From the NCBI RefSeq assembly GCF_030067815.1, contig NZ_CP125968.1:2658001-2722000 (forward strand): a DNA stretch of 64,000 bases, given 5' to 3'. This DNA comes from Sporosarcina thermotolerans (lineage in GTDB: Bacteria > Bacillota > Bacilli > Bacillales_A > Planococcaceae). The translations under genes and the position numbers were made by a program. A model generated the notes under the pieces. It searched no databases. It saw only the letters and a list, made by a program, of their open reading frames with translations, and was not told the DNA's origin. Of this stretch, positions 9,235 through 18,055 are shown in pieces; within the stretch, counting starts at the first letter, position 1; the number at the start of each line of letters is the position of its first letter.

Positions 9235-9664
9235 AGACAAGCATCCTCCCATGTTGTAACTGCAAGGTGATAACTTTGTTCCCAGTAGATGTCTGGATAA
9301 CAAGGGTCCCTGGGTTAATAATATGGCCATTCGGATGAAACTCAACCGCCCTCAACCTATTACCAGCAACCCATCTCATGCCTTCCGGAAAGTCAATTGT
9401 AGAATACGTTACATTGATGGGGGTAAATAGGCTGTAGGATCTTCCCGAATTCCGAAACGAAATAGAAGTGTGCACTTCGTGAGCTAACGCATATGCTTGG
9501 GCATGGTGAATTGTTGCTATGAGCATTTGAAGTGCCTCTTCCTCACTTTGTTTTTGAATCCAACGGTCGCCAATCGGAATGATGACGACCGTAAGGATGA
9601 TAACTACACTTAATACTAATAGCATTTCAAGGAATGTGTAGCCTGATTGATTATTTGCTTTCAT
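9224..9664 (-). CDS. comGD: Competence pseudopilin ComGD
   Basis: 146 residues. It carries a prepilin processing motif SG|YTFLEMLLVL followed by a hydrophobic helix, so it is probably cleaved by ComC and assembled into the competence pilus that takes up DNA. The tail holds beta-rich segments (RMLVYDQ end). It overlaps comGC by 14 nt. Confidence 0.85.
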   Translation of the reverse strand: MKANNQSGYTFLEMLLVLSVVIILTVVIIPIGDRWIQKQSEEEALQMLIATIHHAQAYALAHEVHTSISFRNSGRSYSLFTPINVTYSTIDFPEGMRWVAGNRLRAVEFHPNGHIINPGTLVIQTSTGNKVITLQLQHGRMLVYDQ

Positions 9665-9986
9665 CTTTTCGACTTACAATTCCATTACTATCTATCTCAA
9701 TTTCTGTTCCATCAGGACACTTTGCTTCTATGGCTTCTTCAGCAGGATCAGGTAGTAAATCGGGGATGAGATCACTTACTGACTCTGGTAATTCATGGTT
9801 CTCCATCATATACGCCGCAACTTGCCCCTGAACCATTGATATATACGCATCACAACCCATTTCATCTATTTTTTCCGCATGCTTCATCACATTCGGTAAT
9901 GCTATCAATACTAAAACAGAGATTATCAACAAAACTATCATCATTTCAATTAATGTAAAGCCTTTCTCCCCTTTAATAAATTTCAA
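9651..9986 (-). CDS. comGC: Major competence pseudopilin ComGC
   Basis: 111 residues with a textbook class III signal KGEKG|FTLIEMMIVLLIISVLV, then a helical and acidic tail (PDLLPDPAEEAIEA) holding two Cys (DEMGC and AKCPDG). This is the main subunit of the transformation pilus. It sits 12 bp after comGB in the operon. Confidence 0.93.
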   Translation of the reverse strand: MKFIKGEKGFTLIEMMIVLLIISVLVLIALPNVMKHAEKIDEMGCDAYISMVQGQVAAYMMENHELPESVSDLIPDLLPDPAEEAIEAKCPDGTEIEIDSNGIVSRKDESK

Positions 9987-9998
9987 TTTATCCTCCCC

Positions 9999-11054
9999 CT
10001 AAATTTTATCGAACATGCCATATACAGGTAAAAGTAACGCCAAATACGCTGATAAAATGCAGATGGCAAGTATTGTAAACAGGATCGGCTGCAACATTGC
10101 AAGCCATTTTCCTATCTCTTCTTCTACCACCTCATTCAGTTTTTCGCTATAGATAATAAGTTCTTTCGCAAGGTGACCAGTATCAGAACCATGCTTGGCG
10201 TATGCACCTAATTCATCAAGCAACCCACTCGTCAAATAGATCGCCTGATCGAAAGATTCACCGTAAACGACATGTTTCTTAATCGTGCTTGCAACTTCAC
10301 TCATGATGGGGTCTACTTTTTGTACTACCAAAACTTCAAGGGCATCTTGCATGGATAGTCCTGATTGCAACAGGCTTCCTATCTCACCAGCGAAATCTCG
10401 TGTTTTAAGCTTTGTAAAAAACCACCGAATTAAAGGCAGTTTCAATAAAAAACTGATTTTTGACGACGGCATAAGCTTCCGGTAGAATATCAGCCCGGCA
10501 GTTGCCACTATAATAACCACTAAAACCGAACCTACAACGACATCTGGAATTTTGGAGACGATAAGGGGTAACATATCGACAAACCCAGACCCCTCTTCAT
10601 TTCTTGATATCGATAATGCCTGTAAATTCGGAAGGAAATAGTTTCGATAGGCAAGGAGCAAGATGGTCATGAAGAAAAAAAGGACGAGAGGATAAAGAAG
10701 GAGATTTCTTAATTTCTTTCTTCTCTCATCGGTCTTTTTCAACCGTTCCGCTATCCCCTTCAATGTTTCTGCTAATCGCCCATCTACTTCCGAAACAACA
10801 ACCGGCAAAAGGACGCTCTGAGAAAATCCAAGCCTTTCAAGAATTGACGTAACCCCTTGTCCACTTTTCAGATCAGTTTCCACCCGTTCAAGTAGTTCTG
10901 AATAACTTTTTGAATGATGAGGCAGCAATAGAACCAGACTCTCATGAAATGTATAACCTTCCTGTAATAAAATCGATAGCCTTTCTAAAAAGGCAGGACG
11001 GTTTTCAATATTTTGCGATGTACCGACGAAAACCTTAAATCCTTTCTTAGCCAT
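9999..11054 (-). CDS. comGB: Competence pilus assembly membrane protein ComGB
   Basis: 351 residues, polytopic inner-membrane platform of the pseudopilus (GspF/PilC family). Two T2SF domains are visible: FLERLSILLQEGYTFHESL to the first membrane segment (PLVLFFFMTILLL), and FAGEIGSLLQSGLSMQDALE to the last (PILFTILAICILSAYLALLLPVYGMF, about residues 324-349). It overlaps the end of comGA by 8 nt. Confidence 0.93.
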   Translation of the reverse strand: MAKKGFKVFVGTSQNIENRPAFLERLSILLQEGYTFHESLVLLLPHHSKSYSELLERVETDLKSGQGVTSILERLGFSQSVLLPVVVSEVDGRLAETLKGIAERLKKTDERRKKLRNLLLYPLVLFFFMTILLLAYRNYFLPNLQALSISRNEEGSGFVDMLPLIVSKIPDVVVGSVLVVIIVATAGLIFYRKLMPSSKISFLLKLPLIRWFFTKLKTRDFAGEIGSLLQSGLSMQDALEVLVVQKVDPIMSEVASTIKKHVVYGESFDQAIYLTSGLLDELGAYAKHGSDTGHLAKELIIYSEKLNEVVEEEIGKWLAMLQPILFTILAICILSAYLALLLPVYGMFDKI

Positions 11055-12053
11055 ATGTCTTTTCGGTTTGTCTGCTGTATTTCTTTAAAACTGATTCTAT
11101 TTTTATCTCCCTTGGGATGGATACCTTTTCGCCTTTACTGATCGATTCGGCGATAGTCTCCAAAAGATTGCCTTGAACAATTTCAAACACCACGCCTGCA
11201 CTACCATCTTTTTTCTGTATCAACCGCTGTGCGGAAATGCAGACGATTGTCTGTCGTAGCTCTTCCGAAGTGATTCCAAAATCCATTAATCTGTAAAAAC
11301 AACCTTCCGGATCCTTTGAATGGACCGTCGTCAAAACAAGATGGCCCGTCAAAGCCGCCGCCACGGCTGTTTTCGCGGTTTCAGCATCTCTAATTTCACC
11401 AATCATAATGACATCTGGTGAATGTCTAAGAATTGCTTTCAGACCAGCGGCATAAGTCATGCCGGATCTTTCATTCACTTCGATTTGCAGCAAATGAGCA
11501 TGATTATTTTCTACTGGATCTTCCAATGTAATGACATGCCTTTCAAGATGATTGACACAATGTGCGGTTAGTGAATAAATAGTAGTCGTTTTTCCACTAC
11601 CAGTAGGCCCCGTGACGATGATCAGCCCCTGCTGTTCCTGAGTTGCGTATCGAAATTTTTGTTCCCATATTGGGTCGATACATAGTTTTTCAAGGGGCAA
11701 GATTCTATCATGCCTTTGCAATCGTATTACGACACTTTCTTTCATATGGACAGAGGGAATAGTTGATACGCGAAATGAATAATTTTTATCCTGAACTTTT
11801 TTATGAAATGAGCCACTTTGAGGTTTACGTTTATCGCTAATATCTAATGATGAAAGGAATTTGTAAAAGGAGATCATACGGGTGGCCAACTGTGGGGATA
11901 TGTGCCAGCCCGCTCTAATTTCGAATTCTTTTTGAAACGCACATCATAACCTTCACGCATTGGAACAAGATGGATATCAGTCGCATCATTGAATATTGCA
12001 CGTTCCAAAAGTTCAAAGCATTTTATTTCAATGAGGTTAGTACGCATTTCCAT
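11047..12053 (-). CDS. comGA: Competence ATPase ComGA, frameshifted
   Basis: Cytoplasmic GspE/PilB-type ATPase that powers pilus assembly for DNA uptake. The N-terminal part (MEMRTNLIEIKCFEL, DATDIHLVP) reads into a stop after TYPHSWPPV. Another frame starts in the same spot with QLATRMISFYKFLSSLDI and carries GPTGSGKTTT (Walker A), ITLEDPVE (Asp box), IMIGEIRD (Walker B) and LTGHLVLTTVHS. One base missing in the G/C run at 11894-11897 restores 335 residues. Start 12053, or 12047 by the second ATG. Confidence 0.88.
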
Positions 12054-12057
12054 TGAA

Positions 12058-12099
12058 CACCCCTTTTTCGAATTTAGGGGTGAAAGACCGCTTTTCACC
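12058..12099 (-). promoter_or_regulatory. comGA leader with two mutually exclusive hairpins, one masking the ribosome site
   Basis: On the minus strand hairpin 1 is GGTGAAA / TTTCACC (12099-12079, 7 bp). Hairpin 2 is CACCCCT / AGGGGTG (12082-12058, 7 bp). They share the CACC at 12082-12079, so only one can form. The 3' arm of hairpin 2 is the comGA ribosome site (AAGGGGTG, 4 nt before ATG). This is the layout of a translational switch; that it acts as one is inference. Confidence 0.5.
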
Positions 12100-12189
12100 T
12101 TATCGTGAGTATACGATGAAATTATTTATAAAGGAATAGTTTGAAGCAAACTCGAAGTTTACATGCCGTTTTCGGCCCATTAGAAATAT

Positions 12190-12222
12190 TAAACCGCTTT
12201 TTCCATAGTAAATTTAAATTTT
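12190..12222 (-). promoter_or_regulatory. Candidate ComK-box pair upstream of comGA
   Basis: Minus strand: AAAATTTAAATTT (12222-12210), then a 7-8 bp gap, then AAAAAGCGGTTTA (12202-12190). Each is one mismatch from the AAAA-N5-TTTT ComK half, and the gap is the short spacing known for ComK sites. A weak -35/-10 (TTGCTT, 17 bp, AATAAT) lies between this and comGA. AT-rich sequence makes chance matches possible. Confidence 0.4.
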
Positions 12223-12280
12223 ACTGTCTTTCCAAACAACTCCAATCCATCCATTTGTCACAATGTTGACTTGATAAGAG

Positions 12281-12310
12281 TTTACTTTTCAAGTTGCTAT
12301 CCATTATAAT
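12281..12310 (+). promoter_or_regulatory. Promoter for the DUF2626 gene
   Basis: Perfect TATAAT at 12305-12310 with TTTACT at 12281-12286, an 18-bp spacer. AAGGAGG and the ATG follow. Confidence 0.55.
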
Positions 12311-12356
12311 GAATAGGAGATCTTTGAACTGTTTCATGTTAAGGAGGGACGCACTT

Positions 12357-12596
12357 ATGGATAATATGTTCAAGCTATGCGGTTTTTGGACGGGTATCTT
12401 CGCTGTTATGTTCTTCATCGGTGGAATGATGCCAGCAACCGTCATTTTCGTAGCCAGCACTATTTTCTTCCTATTGCTTGGATATTTGAATCTTACAGAG
12501 CGTATGTATATGTACATGTTCGGAGCTTACCTAATGATTTTCATGGTGGGTTTCAGCTACTACTCAACATTCATTCATGTACAAGGCGGACATTAA
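12357..12596 (+). CDS. yqgY: DUF2626 membrane protein, YqgY type
   Basis: 79 residues from the ATG at 12357 with AAGGAGG 9 bp upstream. Nearly all of it is membrane: three hydrophobic stretches (CGFWTGIFAVMFFIGG, TVIFVASTIFFLLLGYL, MFGAYLMIFMVGFSYY) joined by the conserved NLTERMYMYMFGAYL. This is the YqgY/DUF2626 pattern; function unknown. It lies beside yqgX and yqgW as in Bacillus. Confidence 0.85.
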   Translation: MDNMFKLCGFWTGIFAVMFFIGGMMPATVIFVASTIFFLLLGYLNLTERMYMYMFGAYLMIFMVGFSYYSTFIHVQGGH

Positions 12597-12609
12597 TTAA
12601 TCGTCCATC

Positions 12610-12639
12610 AAAAAAAACAGCCTAATGGCTGTTTTTTTA
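12610..12639. terminator. Bidirectional terminator between yqgY and yqgX
   Basis: AAAAAAACAGCC, TAAT loop, GGCTGTTTTTTT: 12-bp perfect stem. The yqgX stop codon lies inside its T run. Confidence 0.9.
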
Positions 12640-13266
12640 TTTCAGAAATGGATTGGATACTTTTTCGGCGCCCGGCGTTGTCGATGGGCCGTGCCCCGGA
12701 TATACTTTGCAATCATCAGGCAATGACAAAAGCTTCCCTTGAATTGAATTAAGGAGCATATTTGTGTCGCCGTTAGGCAAATCGGTTCGTCCTATACTTT
12801 GTTTGAAAAGTGTATCCCCAACGATAGCGAATTGTGCATCTTTAAAGATAAATGATACACTTCCAGGGGAATGGCCGGGTGTATGTCGGATTTCAAATTG
12901 AAACGGTCCTATCGTTATTTGGCCTTCCTGTAAAAAATGATCGGCCGCCTTATTGGAAACGAGCGGTAGTCCGGGATATCTCGACGAACCGTTAAGATCC
13001 GGATTCATCAGCCAATATTGCTCCTCCCGATGAATATAAACCGGAATGGAAAAGTGGTCTCTAACCTCATCTACAGCTCCAATATGATCAAAATGTGCAT
13101 GCGTCAAAAGAATAGCCAAAGGTTTACCATTCATGTTTTCGATTTTCTGTATAATCCTGCTTCCCTCTTCCCCAGGATCTACCACCAGACATTGGCCTTC
13201 ACTGTCTTTTACAATATAGCAATTTGTTTGAATCGGACCTAATGGATATGTACGTATTTTCAACAT
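12637..13266 (-). CDS. yqgX: Metallo-beta-lactamase fold hydrolase, YqgX type
   Basis: 209 residues, glyoxalase II-like cytoplasmic hydrolase. The metal motif HAHFDH (near residues 56-61), HTPGHSPGSV and GDTLF plus the final YPGHGP provide the usual dinuclear ligands. YqgX of Bacillus is described as a low-molecular-weight thiol hydrolase relative; the substrate here is unproven. Single gene between two bidirectional terminators or spacers. Confidence 0.9.
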   Translation of the reverse strand: MLKIRTYPLGPIQTNCYIVKDSEGQCLVVDPGEEGSRIIQKIENMNGKPLAILLTHAHFDHIGAVDEVRDHFSIPVYIHREEQYWLMNPDLNGSSRYPGLPLVSNKAADHFLQEGQITIGPFQFEIRHTPGHSPGSVSFIFKDAQFAIVGDTLFKQSIGRTDLPNGDTNMLLNSIQGKLLSLPDDCKVYPGHGPSTTPGAEKVSNPFLK

Positions 13267-13426
13267 TTTTCACCCTCCTTTAAGTAATAATAATGAACTC
13301 GGATACCATTTTCAAACAAACGTCACTAATATGCCTCGACAAAATCTTTTTTAAACAGTACAATAAGAGAGGAATATTGCTAAATCGGCATTCATTTTTT
13401 CTCTATTTGAAAGGAGTGTCTTCATT

Positions 13427-13615
13427 ATGAACGCAAGTTTGATTTTAATGGTAATCTTCGGCTTAGTAGCGATTCTTTCCGTTGTCGGAACTGTACAAGG
13501 TTTTAAAGAGCGCAATATCCTAAGCATCGTGTTCAATTTGGCGGCTGCTGTTATCTTTGGCGGTTTCACAATTGCTACGCTTGTTTTCGGAGGATATCCG
13601 GCAACTCTACATTAA
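13427..13615 (+). CDS. yqgW: DUF2759 small membrane protein, YqgW type
   Basis: 62 residues with two hydrophobic helices (SLILMVIFGLVAILSVVGTV and IVFNLAAAVIFGGFTIATLVF) joined by GFKERNIL. AAAGGAG precedes the ATG. Length, pattern and position match YqgW/DUF2759. Function unknown. Confidence 0.8.
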   Translation: MNASLILMVIFGLVAILSVVGTVQGFKERNILSIVFNLAAAVIFGGFTIATLVFGGYPATLH

Positions 13616-13631
13616 TTAAAATTGGTAAACA

Positions 13632-13669
13632 AAAAACATCCCCTTCACTCACCTGCAGGGGATGTTTTT
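13632..13669. terminator. Bidirectional terminator between yqgW and yqgU
   Basis: AAAAACATCCCC / GGGGATGTTTTT, 12-bp perfect stem, 14-nt loop, between convergent genes. Confidence 0.9.
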
Positions 13670-14793
13670 CAATTATCGAATTCAATCCAGTTCCTTCTAT
13701 CGCCAGATTCAACCTCTATTACTTCTTCGAAAGTATACCCATTCAAACATCTTTTACCGGAAGGTGAACACGTGATTGAATCCGCATCCAATCCTTCTGT
13801 TATTATTTTCGAGACTCCAACTTCATGAAGATATAAATTAAACTCCGAACTAAGCTCGTCCAACTGCCCGCTTCTCAAAGCTCCTTTAAAAAGAAAACTT
13901 TCTCCATTAATCCATTCAATTTCCGGAATGACCCATTCCGAATAATTGCTGACTAACGGCATATTCCAATTGGCTAACACCGTGTTAGTATCATTGCGTA
14001 ATGAATATGAAAAATTATCGGCTTCAAGGGACTGAACAATCAGTAACTTATCTTCATACGTATCGAAGTAAATGACATTTTCCGCATCAAAAGTTTCTGT
14101 CGCTCCTGCTGCTATATTTAAAATTTGTATTTTTCCTCCATCAAGAGGATGTTCCGAAAAAACAATATTGGCAATTCGACTATCACCTATCCATTTTGGA
14201 AACGGATCATCCATCTCAATAACCGAAAGACTCTCAGTATGGCCATCAAAGACGAAGAGATCAAAAGACCAATCTTCATGGAAAGCGGTAAGTAATATTT
14301 TTTCCGGGTCCAAATCATTCCATTCAATCGCTAATTCTGTGGAATTAATTTCAACTTGATGTCGGACTACGCCGTCCATTGAAATCACTTTAACAATTGC
14401 AAGATCCGATTGATCACTCGTATGTACAAGCAAATAATTCATTGAAGGATGAACAATAATATCCGTTATAAAGGACTCATCTTCATAAACAAGGTTCGAT
14501 TCTCCCGTTTCCAAATTATATGACTTAACTTGATAAACTCCATTCCTCTTTTCCACATAAAGGATTTCAGAATCAGTAAGCCAGTCGGCAATGAAGTGAA
14601 ACGAAGAGGGGTCCGCTTTGAAAATGGGAAGAGGCTTAGGTGAAACTATGTTTTCTACATCTGGTTCATTAATCGGCCCATCAATTGGTTCATTCGGTTT
14701 TTCGATTTCAGGTTGTTCAACTGTTTCTTTTTTTGTTGTACAACCCGTCAAAGCGATTAACGCCAATATAAGCAAGATTACTATTCTTTTCAA
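13669..14793 (-). CDS. yqgU: Lipoprotein with beta-propeller-like repeats, YqgU type
   Basis: 374 residues. The signal peptide ends in the lipobox LTGC (Cys at about 18), so the protein is probably lipid-anchored on the outer face. A Pro/Glu-rich linker (about 25-55) leads into repeated blocks of the form DSEILYVEKRNGVYQVKSYN and EKILLTAFHEDWSFDLFVFD, which look like propeller blades. Bacillus YqgU sits in the same place; function unknown. Confidence 0.75.
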   Translation of the reverse strand: MKRIVILLILALIALTGCTTKKETVEQPEIEKPNEPIDGPINEPDVENIVSPKPLPIFKADPSSFHFIADWLTDSEILYVEKRNGVYQVKSYNLETGESNLVYEDESFITDIIVHPSMNYLLVHTSDQSDLAIVKVISMDGVVRHQVEINSTELAIEWNDLDPEKILLTAFHEDWSFDLFVFDGHTESLSVIEMDDPFPKWIGDSRIANIVFSEHPLDGGKIQILNIAAGATETFDAENVIYFDTYEDKLLIVQSLEADNFSYSLRNDTNTVLANWNMPLVSNYSEWVIPEIEWINGESFLFKGALRSGQLDELSSEFNLYLHEVGVSKIITEGLDADSITCSPSGKRCLNGYTFEEVIEVESGDRRNWIEFDN

Positions 14794-14817
14794 TACGTCC
14801 CCTCCCCCCCATCCTTA

Positions 14818-14850
14818 TAAAAAAACTGCACGGGAAACGAACCCGTGCAG
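14818..14850 (-). terminator. Terminator after the LTA synthase gene
   Basis: CTGCACGGG, 7-nt loop, CCCGTGCAG, then a T run on the minus strand. Confidence 0.9.
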
Positions 14851-14862
14851 AACTTAGTCGTT

Positions 14863-16752
14863 TTAATGCATCTTTGTCTTTGACTTTTCCTGGTCATCAT
14901 CTGTGAATCTGAGCAAGTCTCCATTGATGATCAGATCGGAATAGTCAAGTTCAGTTGTGGCGCGTTCAACGTAAGGCTCACAAGCTTCGTTATCTGTTTC
15001 TTCTCCTGTAGAGATATCATAACATACTTCATTGGTGAAAATATTGTTTTCCGTCACCAATCGACCATCTCTGAAAATGACAAAAGGTTCATGATCAGGA
15101 GAGAAAACATCAGCACCCATTTGCATATCTTCTTTTGTGTCAACGCCTAATAAATGCAAGATTGTTGGTCTTAAATCCAATTGTCCTGATAATTCATCCA
15201 TAGTTTTACCTTTTCCGTATCCTGGAATATGGATGAACATTGGCACTTTCTGCAATTCAACATTATCAAACGGTGTAATTTCTTTATCCATGTACATACC
15301 CATCGCTTTATTATGATTTTCAGAGATACCGTAATGATCTCCATACATCACAATAATAGAGTTATCGTATAAACCGCTTTGCTTCAAGTCATCAAAGAAT
15401 ATCTTTAACGCCTCATCCATATAGCGGACTGCTTGAAAATACTTGTTTACCGTTTTCGAATTAGAATCATACTGCGGAATCATCATATCCTCTTCATCCA
15501 AATCGAAAGGATGGTGATTCGTTAATGTGATCAAACGAGTTGCAAATGGTTGTGGCATTTCTTTCATTAAATCCACAGATTGCTCTAAAAATGGAATATC
15601 CTTCATACCCCAGTTAACCGCTTGACCTTCACCGATTTCATAGCTTTCCACATCATAGAACTTTTCAGTCCCAAGAGCTTGGTACATAATATCCCGGTTC
15701 CAGAAGCTTCGGTTATTGGCATGCATTACACTTGTAAAATAACCATTGTGACCAAGTTTTTCAGATAATGAGTTAAACGTGTTTCCACTGTTTGTGAAGA
15801 AAACAGCTCCTCCATTTCTACCATACAAGGAGTTTTCCAATATGAATTCGGAGTCGGATGTTTTCCCAAGACCTGTTTGGTGATAGAAGTTATTGAAATA
15901 AAATGTATCCTTGTCTTTTGTCAAACTGTTTAAGAATGGTGTGATTTCATACTCATTCATCTTATTATTTATAACGAAGTTTTGAAGAGATTCCATCGAA
16001 ACAATGATCAAGTTACGACCTTCCGCAGCACCAAACATTTTCGGATTCGGTTCCGCATAATTCGCATTAATATAGTTTGCGACCTCGGTCAACTCACTAC
16101 CATCCGCCAAAGCACGTTGCGCATGTGTTTTCGACTGGATGAATAAATCATAAATATGGTAGTTGTACGTCCCGATATTCTTCACAAGCAGTTCCCTATC
16201 GAAACTTCTTGTTAGAAGTTGTGGTCTTTGAGCTTCAGCCAAAGCTAAATTCACCATCAAAATTGTAGCAGCTACAACAAAATAAAGCTTACGGCCAATG
16301 TTACGACGATTTAAAGCACTTTCCCTCTGAGGGATGAACTTGATAGCTAATGCAATGATGATGACATCTGCGAAAAAGAAGATGTCTGTAAAGTGCATAT
16401 TAGCAGTTGCCGAGGAAGATAAATCCCCGAAATTATTAGTTTGGAACAACAATGGCAATGTGATGAAGTCACTGAAAAACCTATAAAACACTGCATTACT
16501 GAACATAATAATAGATGTGATCAAACTGATTGAAATTATATAGATATTCTTACGTTTCGTACTCTTTATGAATAGCGCGAGGCCGTACAGGAATAATAGA
16601 AAACTTAATGGATTTATGAAGAGTATTAACTCCTGTACCATATTATCGATTTTCATATTGAAGCTAGTAATGTAGCCTATATATGTTGTGAGCCATGTAG
16701 CGACAATTGCAATGCCGAGTACGGAATGTTTGGGCCACGTTACTTTTTTCAT
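14863..16752 (-). CDS. Lipoteichoic acid synthase-type sulfatase-fold enzyme
   Basis: 629 residues: five N-terminal membrane helices (to about 185) and an extracellular sulfatase-fold domain. Catalytic features of LtaS are present: VSMESLQ (metal Glu), GKTSDSEF with the nucleophile Thr near residue 297, and MYGDHYG (Asp/His ligands). It transfers glycerolphosphate from phosphatidylglycerol onto a growing chain at the outer membrane face. The locus corresponds to yqgS of Bacillus, one of several LTA synthases; whether it is the main one here cannot be told. Confidence 0.92.
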   Translation of the reverse strand: MKKVTWPKHSVLGIAIVATWLTTYIGYITSFNMKIDNMVQELILFINPLSFLLFLYGLALFIKSTKRKNIYIISISLITSIIMFSNAVFYRFFSDFITLPLLFQTNNFGDLSSSATANMHFTDIFFFADVIIIALAIKFIPQRESALNRRNIGRKLYFVVAATILMVNLALAEAQRPQLLTRSFDRELLVKNIGTYNYHIYDLFIQSKTHAQRALADGSELTEVANYINANYAEPNPKMFGAAEGRNLIIVSMESLQNFVINNKMNEYEITPFLNSLTKDKDTFYFNNFYHQTGLGKTSDSEFILENSLYGRNGGAVFFTNSGNTFNSLSEKLGHNGYFTSVMHANNRSFWNRDIMYQALGTEKFYDVESYEIGEGQAVNWGMKDIPFLEQSVDLMKEMPQPFATRLITLTNHHPFDLDEEDMMIPQYDSNSKTVNKYFQAVRYMDEALKIFFDDLKQSGLYDNSIIVMYGDHYGISENHNKAMGMYMDKEITPFDNVELQKVPMFIHIPGYGKGKTMDELSGQLDLRPTILHLLGVDTKEDMQMGADVFSPDHEPFVIFRDGRLVTENNIFTNEVCYDISTGEETDNEACEPYVERATTELDYSDLIINGDLLRFTDDDQEKSKTKMH

Positions 16753-16904
16753 ACTTATCTTCCTTTCATTATTGAAGCTTTTTGTAATTTCACCCTGTCA
16801 ATTGTACATGCACTACATATTATAGACGGATTAGAGGAGAAAAAGTTGCAGATTATCTTTAAAAAATTACTTCTAAATAGTCTTAAAAAGTAAACTTATC
16901 GTAT

Positions 16905-17096
16905 TTAATTTAATTCCTTTTTCAATATAAGTAGCGCCCGTAGGTAATCCTCTTTAAGGATTAAGCCGTTATCAAATAGCTCTTTCACCTCGGACATCAT
17001 CAGCTCAATGTCTGTATTTCGGTCTCCGGTATATATGAAAATCCCAAAACGTTTAAGGAGTTGCAGAACACTAAAAAAGTCTTTCATCTCTTTCAT
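16905..17096 (-). CDS. yqgQ: YqgQ family small protein (DUF910)
   Basis: 63 residues with the family signature FSVLQLLKRFGIFIYTGDR and DIELMMSEVKELFDNGL. Likely a small helical cytoplasmic protein. It overlaps the stop of the upstream 5-formyl-THF cyclo-ligase by 4 nt, so they are cotranscribed. Function unknown. Confidence 0.85.
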   Translation of the reverse strand: MKEMKDFFSVLQLLKRFGIFIYTGDRNTDIELMMSEVKELFDNGLILKEDYLRALLILKKELN

Positions 17097-17673
17097 ATTC
17101 TTTCACGTAACATTCGGCATTGAATGACTCCATTTTCAGTAATAATCTTATTGACTGGTATATCATGTTCTTCAACAGGAACGTTAAGGGCCGTCTGAAC
17201 TTTAAAAGCGAGGGATAAACGTTCCCCGGGATAATCAGTCAAGTAACGATCATAATATCCGCCACCAAAGCCGATCCGATAGCCTTCATCGGAATAGACG
17301 ACTCCTGGCACAATTTGCAGGTCGATAGCCGTTTTTTCAACCGTTTCGGTTCGTTCGATGACAGGCTCTCTTAAATCCATATAGACTGTTTCTAAATCAT
17401 CAAATGAAGTAATGATTCGGAAATCCATTTCCCTGGTCGAAGAAATACACTTGGGTACAGCTACCTTCTTACCCGATTTCCACGCAGCTTCGATTATAGA
17501 AATTGTATCGACTTCCGGAAAACGAGATATCGTTACACCAATTGTTTCCGCTTTGCAATATTCCTCAGAAGCTATAGGAGTTTTACAATCGATGAAGATT
17601 TACTTGCATATTCGGATGTATCCATATCTTTCATATTAGACAATATTTGTTTTCGTTTAGTCAATTTCCCCAT
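17093..17673 (-). CDS. yqgN: 5-formyltetrahydrofolate cyclo-ligase, frameshifted
   Basis: Converts 5-formyl-THF to 5,10-methenyl-THF with ATP, rescuing folate from a dead-end form made by serine hydroxymethyltransferase. The N-terminal frame (MGKLTKRKQ, KSSSIVKLL) stops near 17572; another frame then gives IASEEYCKAETIGVTISRFPEVDT, and further on GFGGGYYDRYL, the folate/ATP-binding signature. One missing base near 17572-17577 restores 193 residues. Start ATG 17673 has a poor ribosome site; 17688 is an alternative. Confidence 0.85.
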
Positions 17674-17695
17674 TATATTATTCCCCATTTTGAAA

Positions 17696-17726
17696 TAAAA
17701 AACCAAAACCCGTGAAGAGTTTTGGC
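17696..17726 (-). terminator. Terminator after rpmG
   Basis: CCAAAAC, 8-nt loop, then GGTTTTGG and TTTTTTA on the minus strand, only about 25 bp before the cyclo-ligase start. Confidence 0.8.
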
Positions 17727-17734
17727 ATGAGCGA

Positions 17735-17884
17735 TTATTTCGTTTCACGATGCAAAGTTTGTTTCTTTTCACGTGAGCAATATTTTTTCATTTCAAGACG
17801 TTCCGGATTGTTACGCTTGTTTTTCTTTGTAATATAATTACGCTCTCCACATTCTGTGCAAGCAAGTGTAATATTTACGCGCAT
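17735..17884 (-). CDS. rpmG: 50S ribosomal protein L33
   Basis: 49 residues reading [18 protein letters not shown] ... KQTLHRETK, a typical L33. The first zinc pair CTEC is intact, but the second region reads [11 protein letters not shown] with only one Cys, so a full four-Cys zinc site is absent. This three-Cys form occurs in other Bacillales. It is too short for many gene finders. Its own terminator follows. Confidence 0.95.
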   Translation of the reverse strand: MRVNITLACTECGERNYITKKNKRNNPERLEMKKYCSREKKQTLHRETK

Positions 17885-18055
17885 TGTTGTCCCTCCCACT
17901 CATTCAGCAATATAAATTAAATATGAGCATGATTTATACGACTTTTTTATTGTATCATACCACACGTGTATGTAAAGAAGAAAGTTTCAAATTACAATAA
18001 ATTGGTGCATATGATACTATGGGAACAAAGTAATCTTTCCCGGAGGCGTTTTCAA

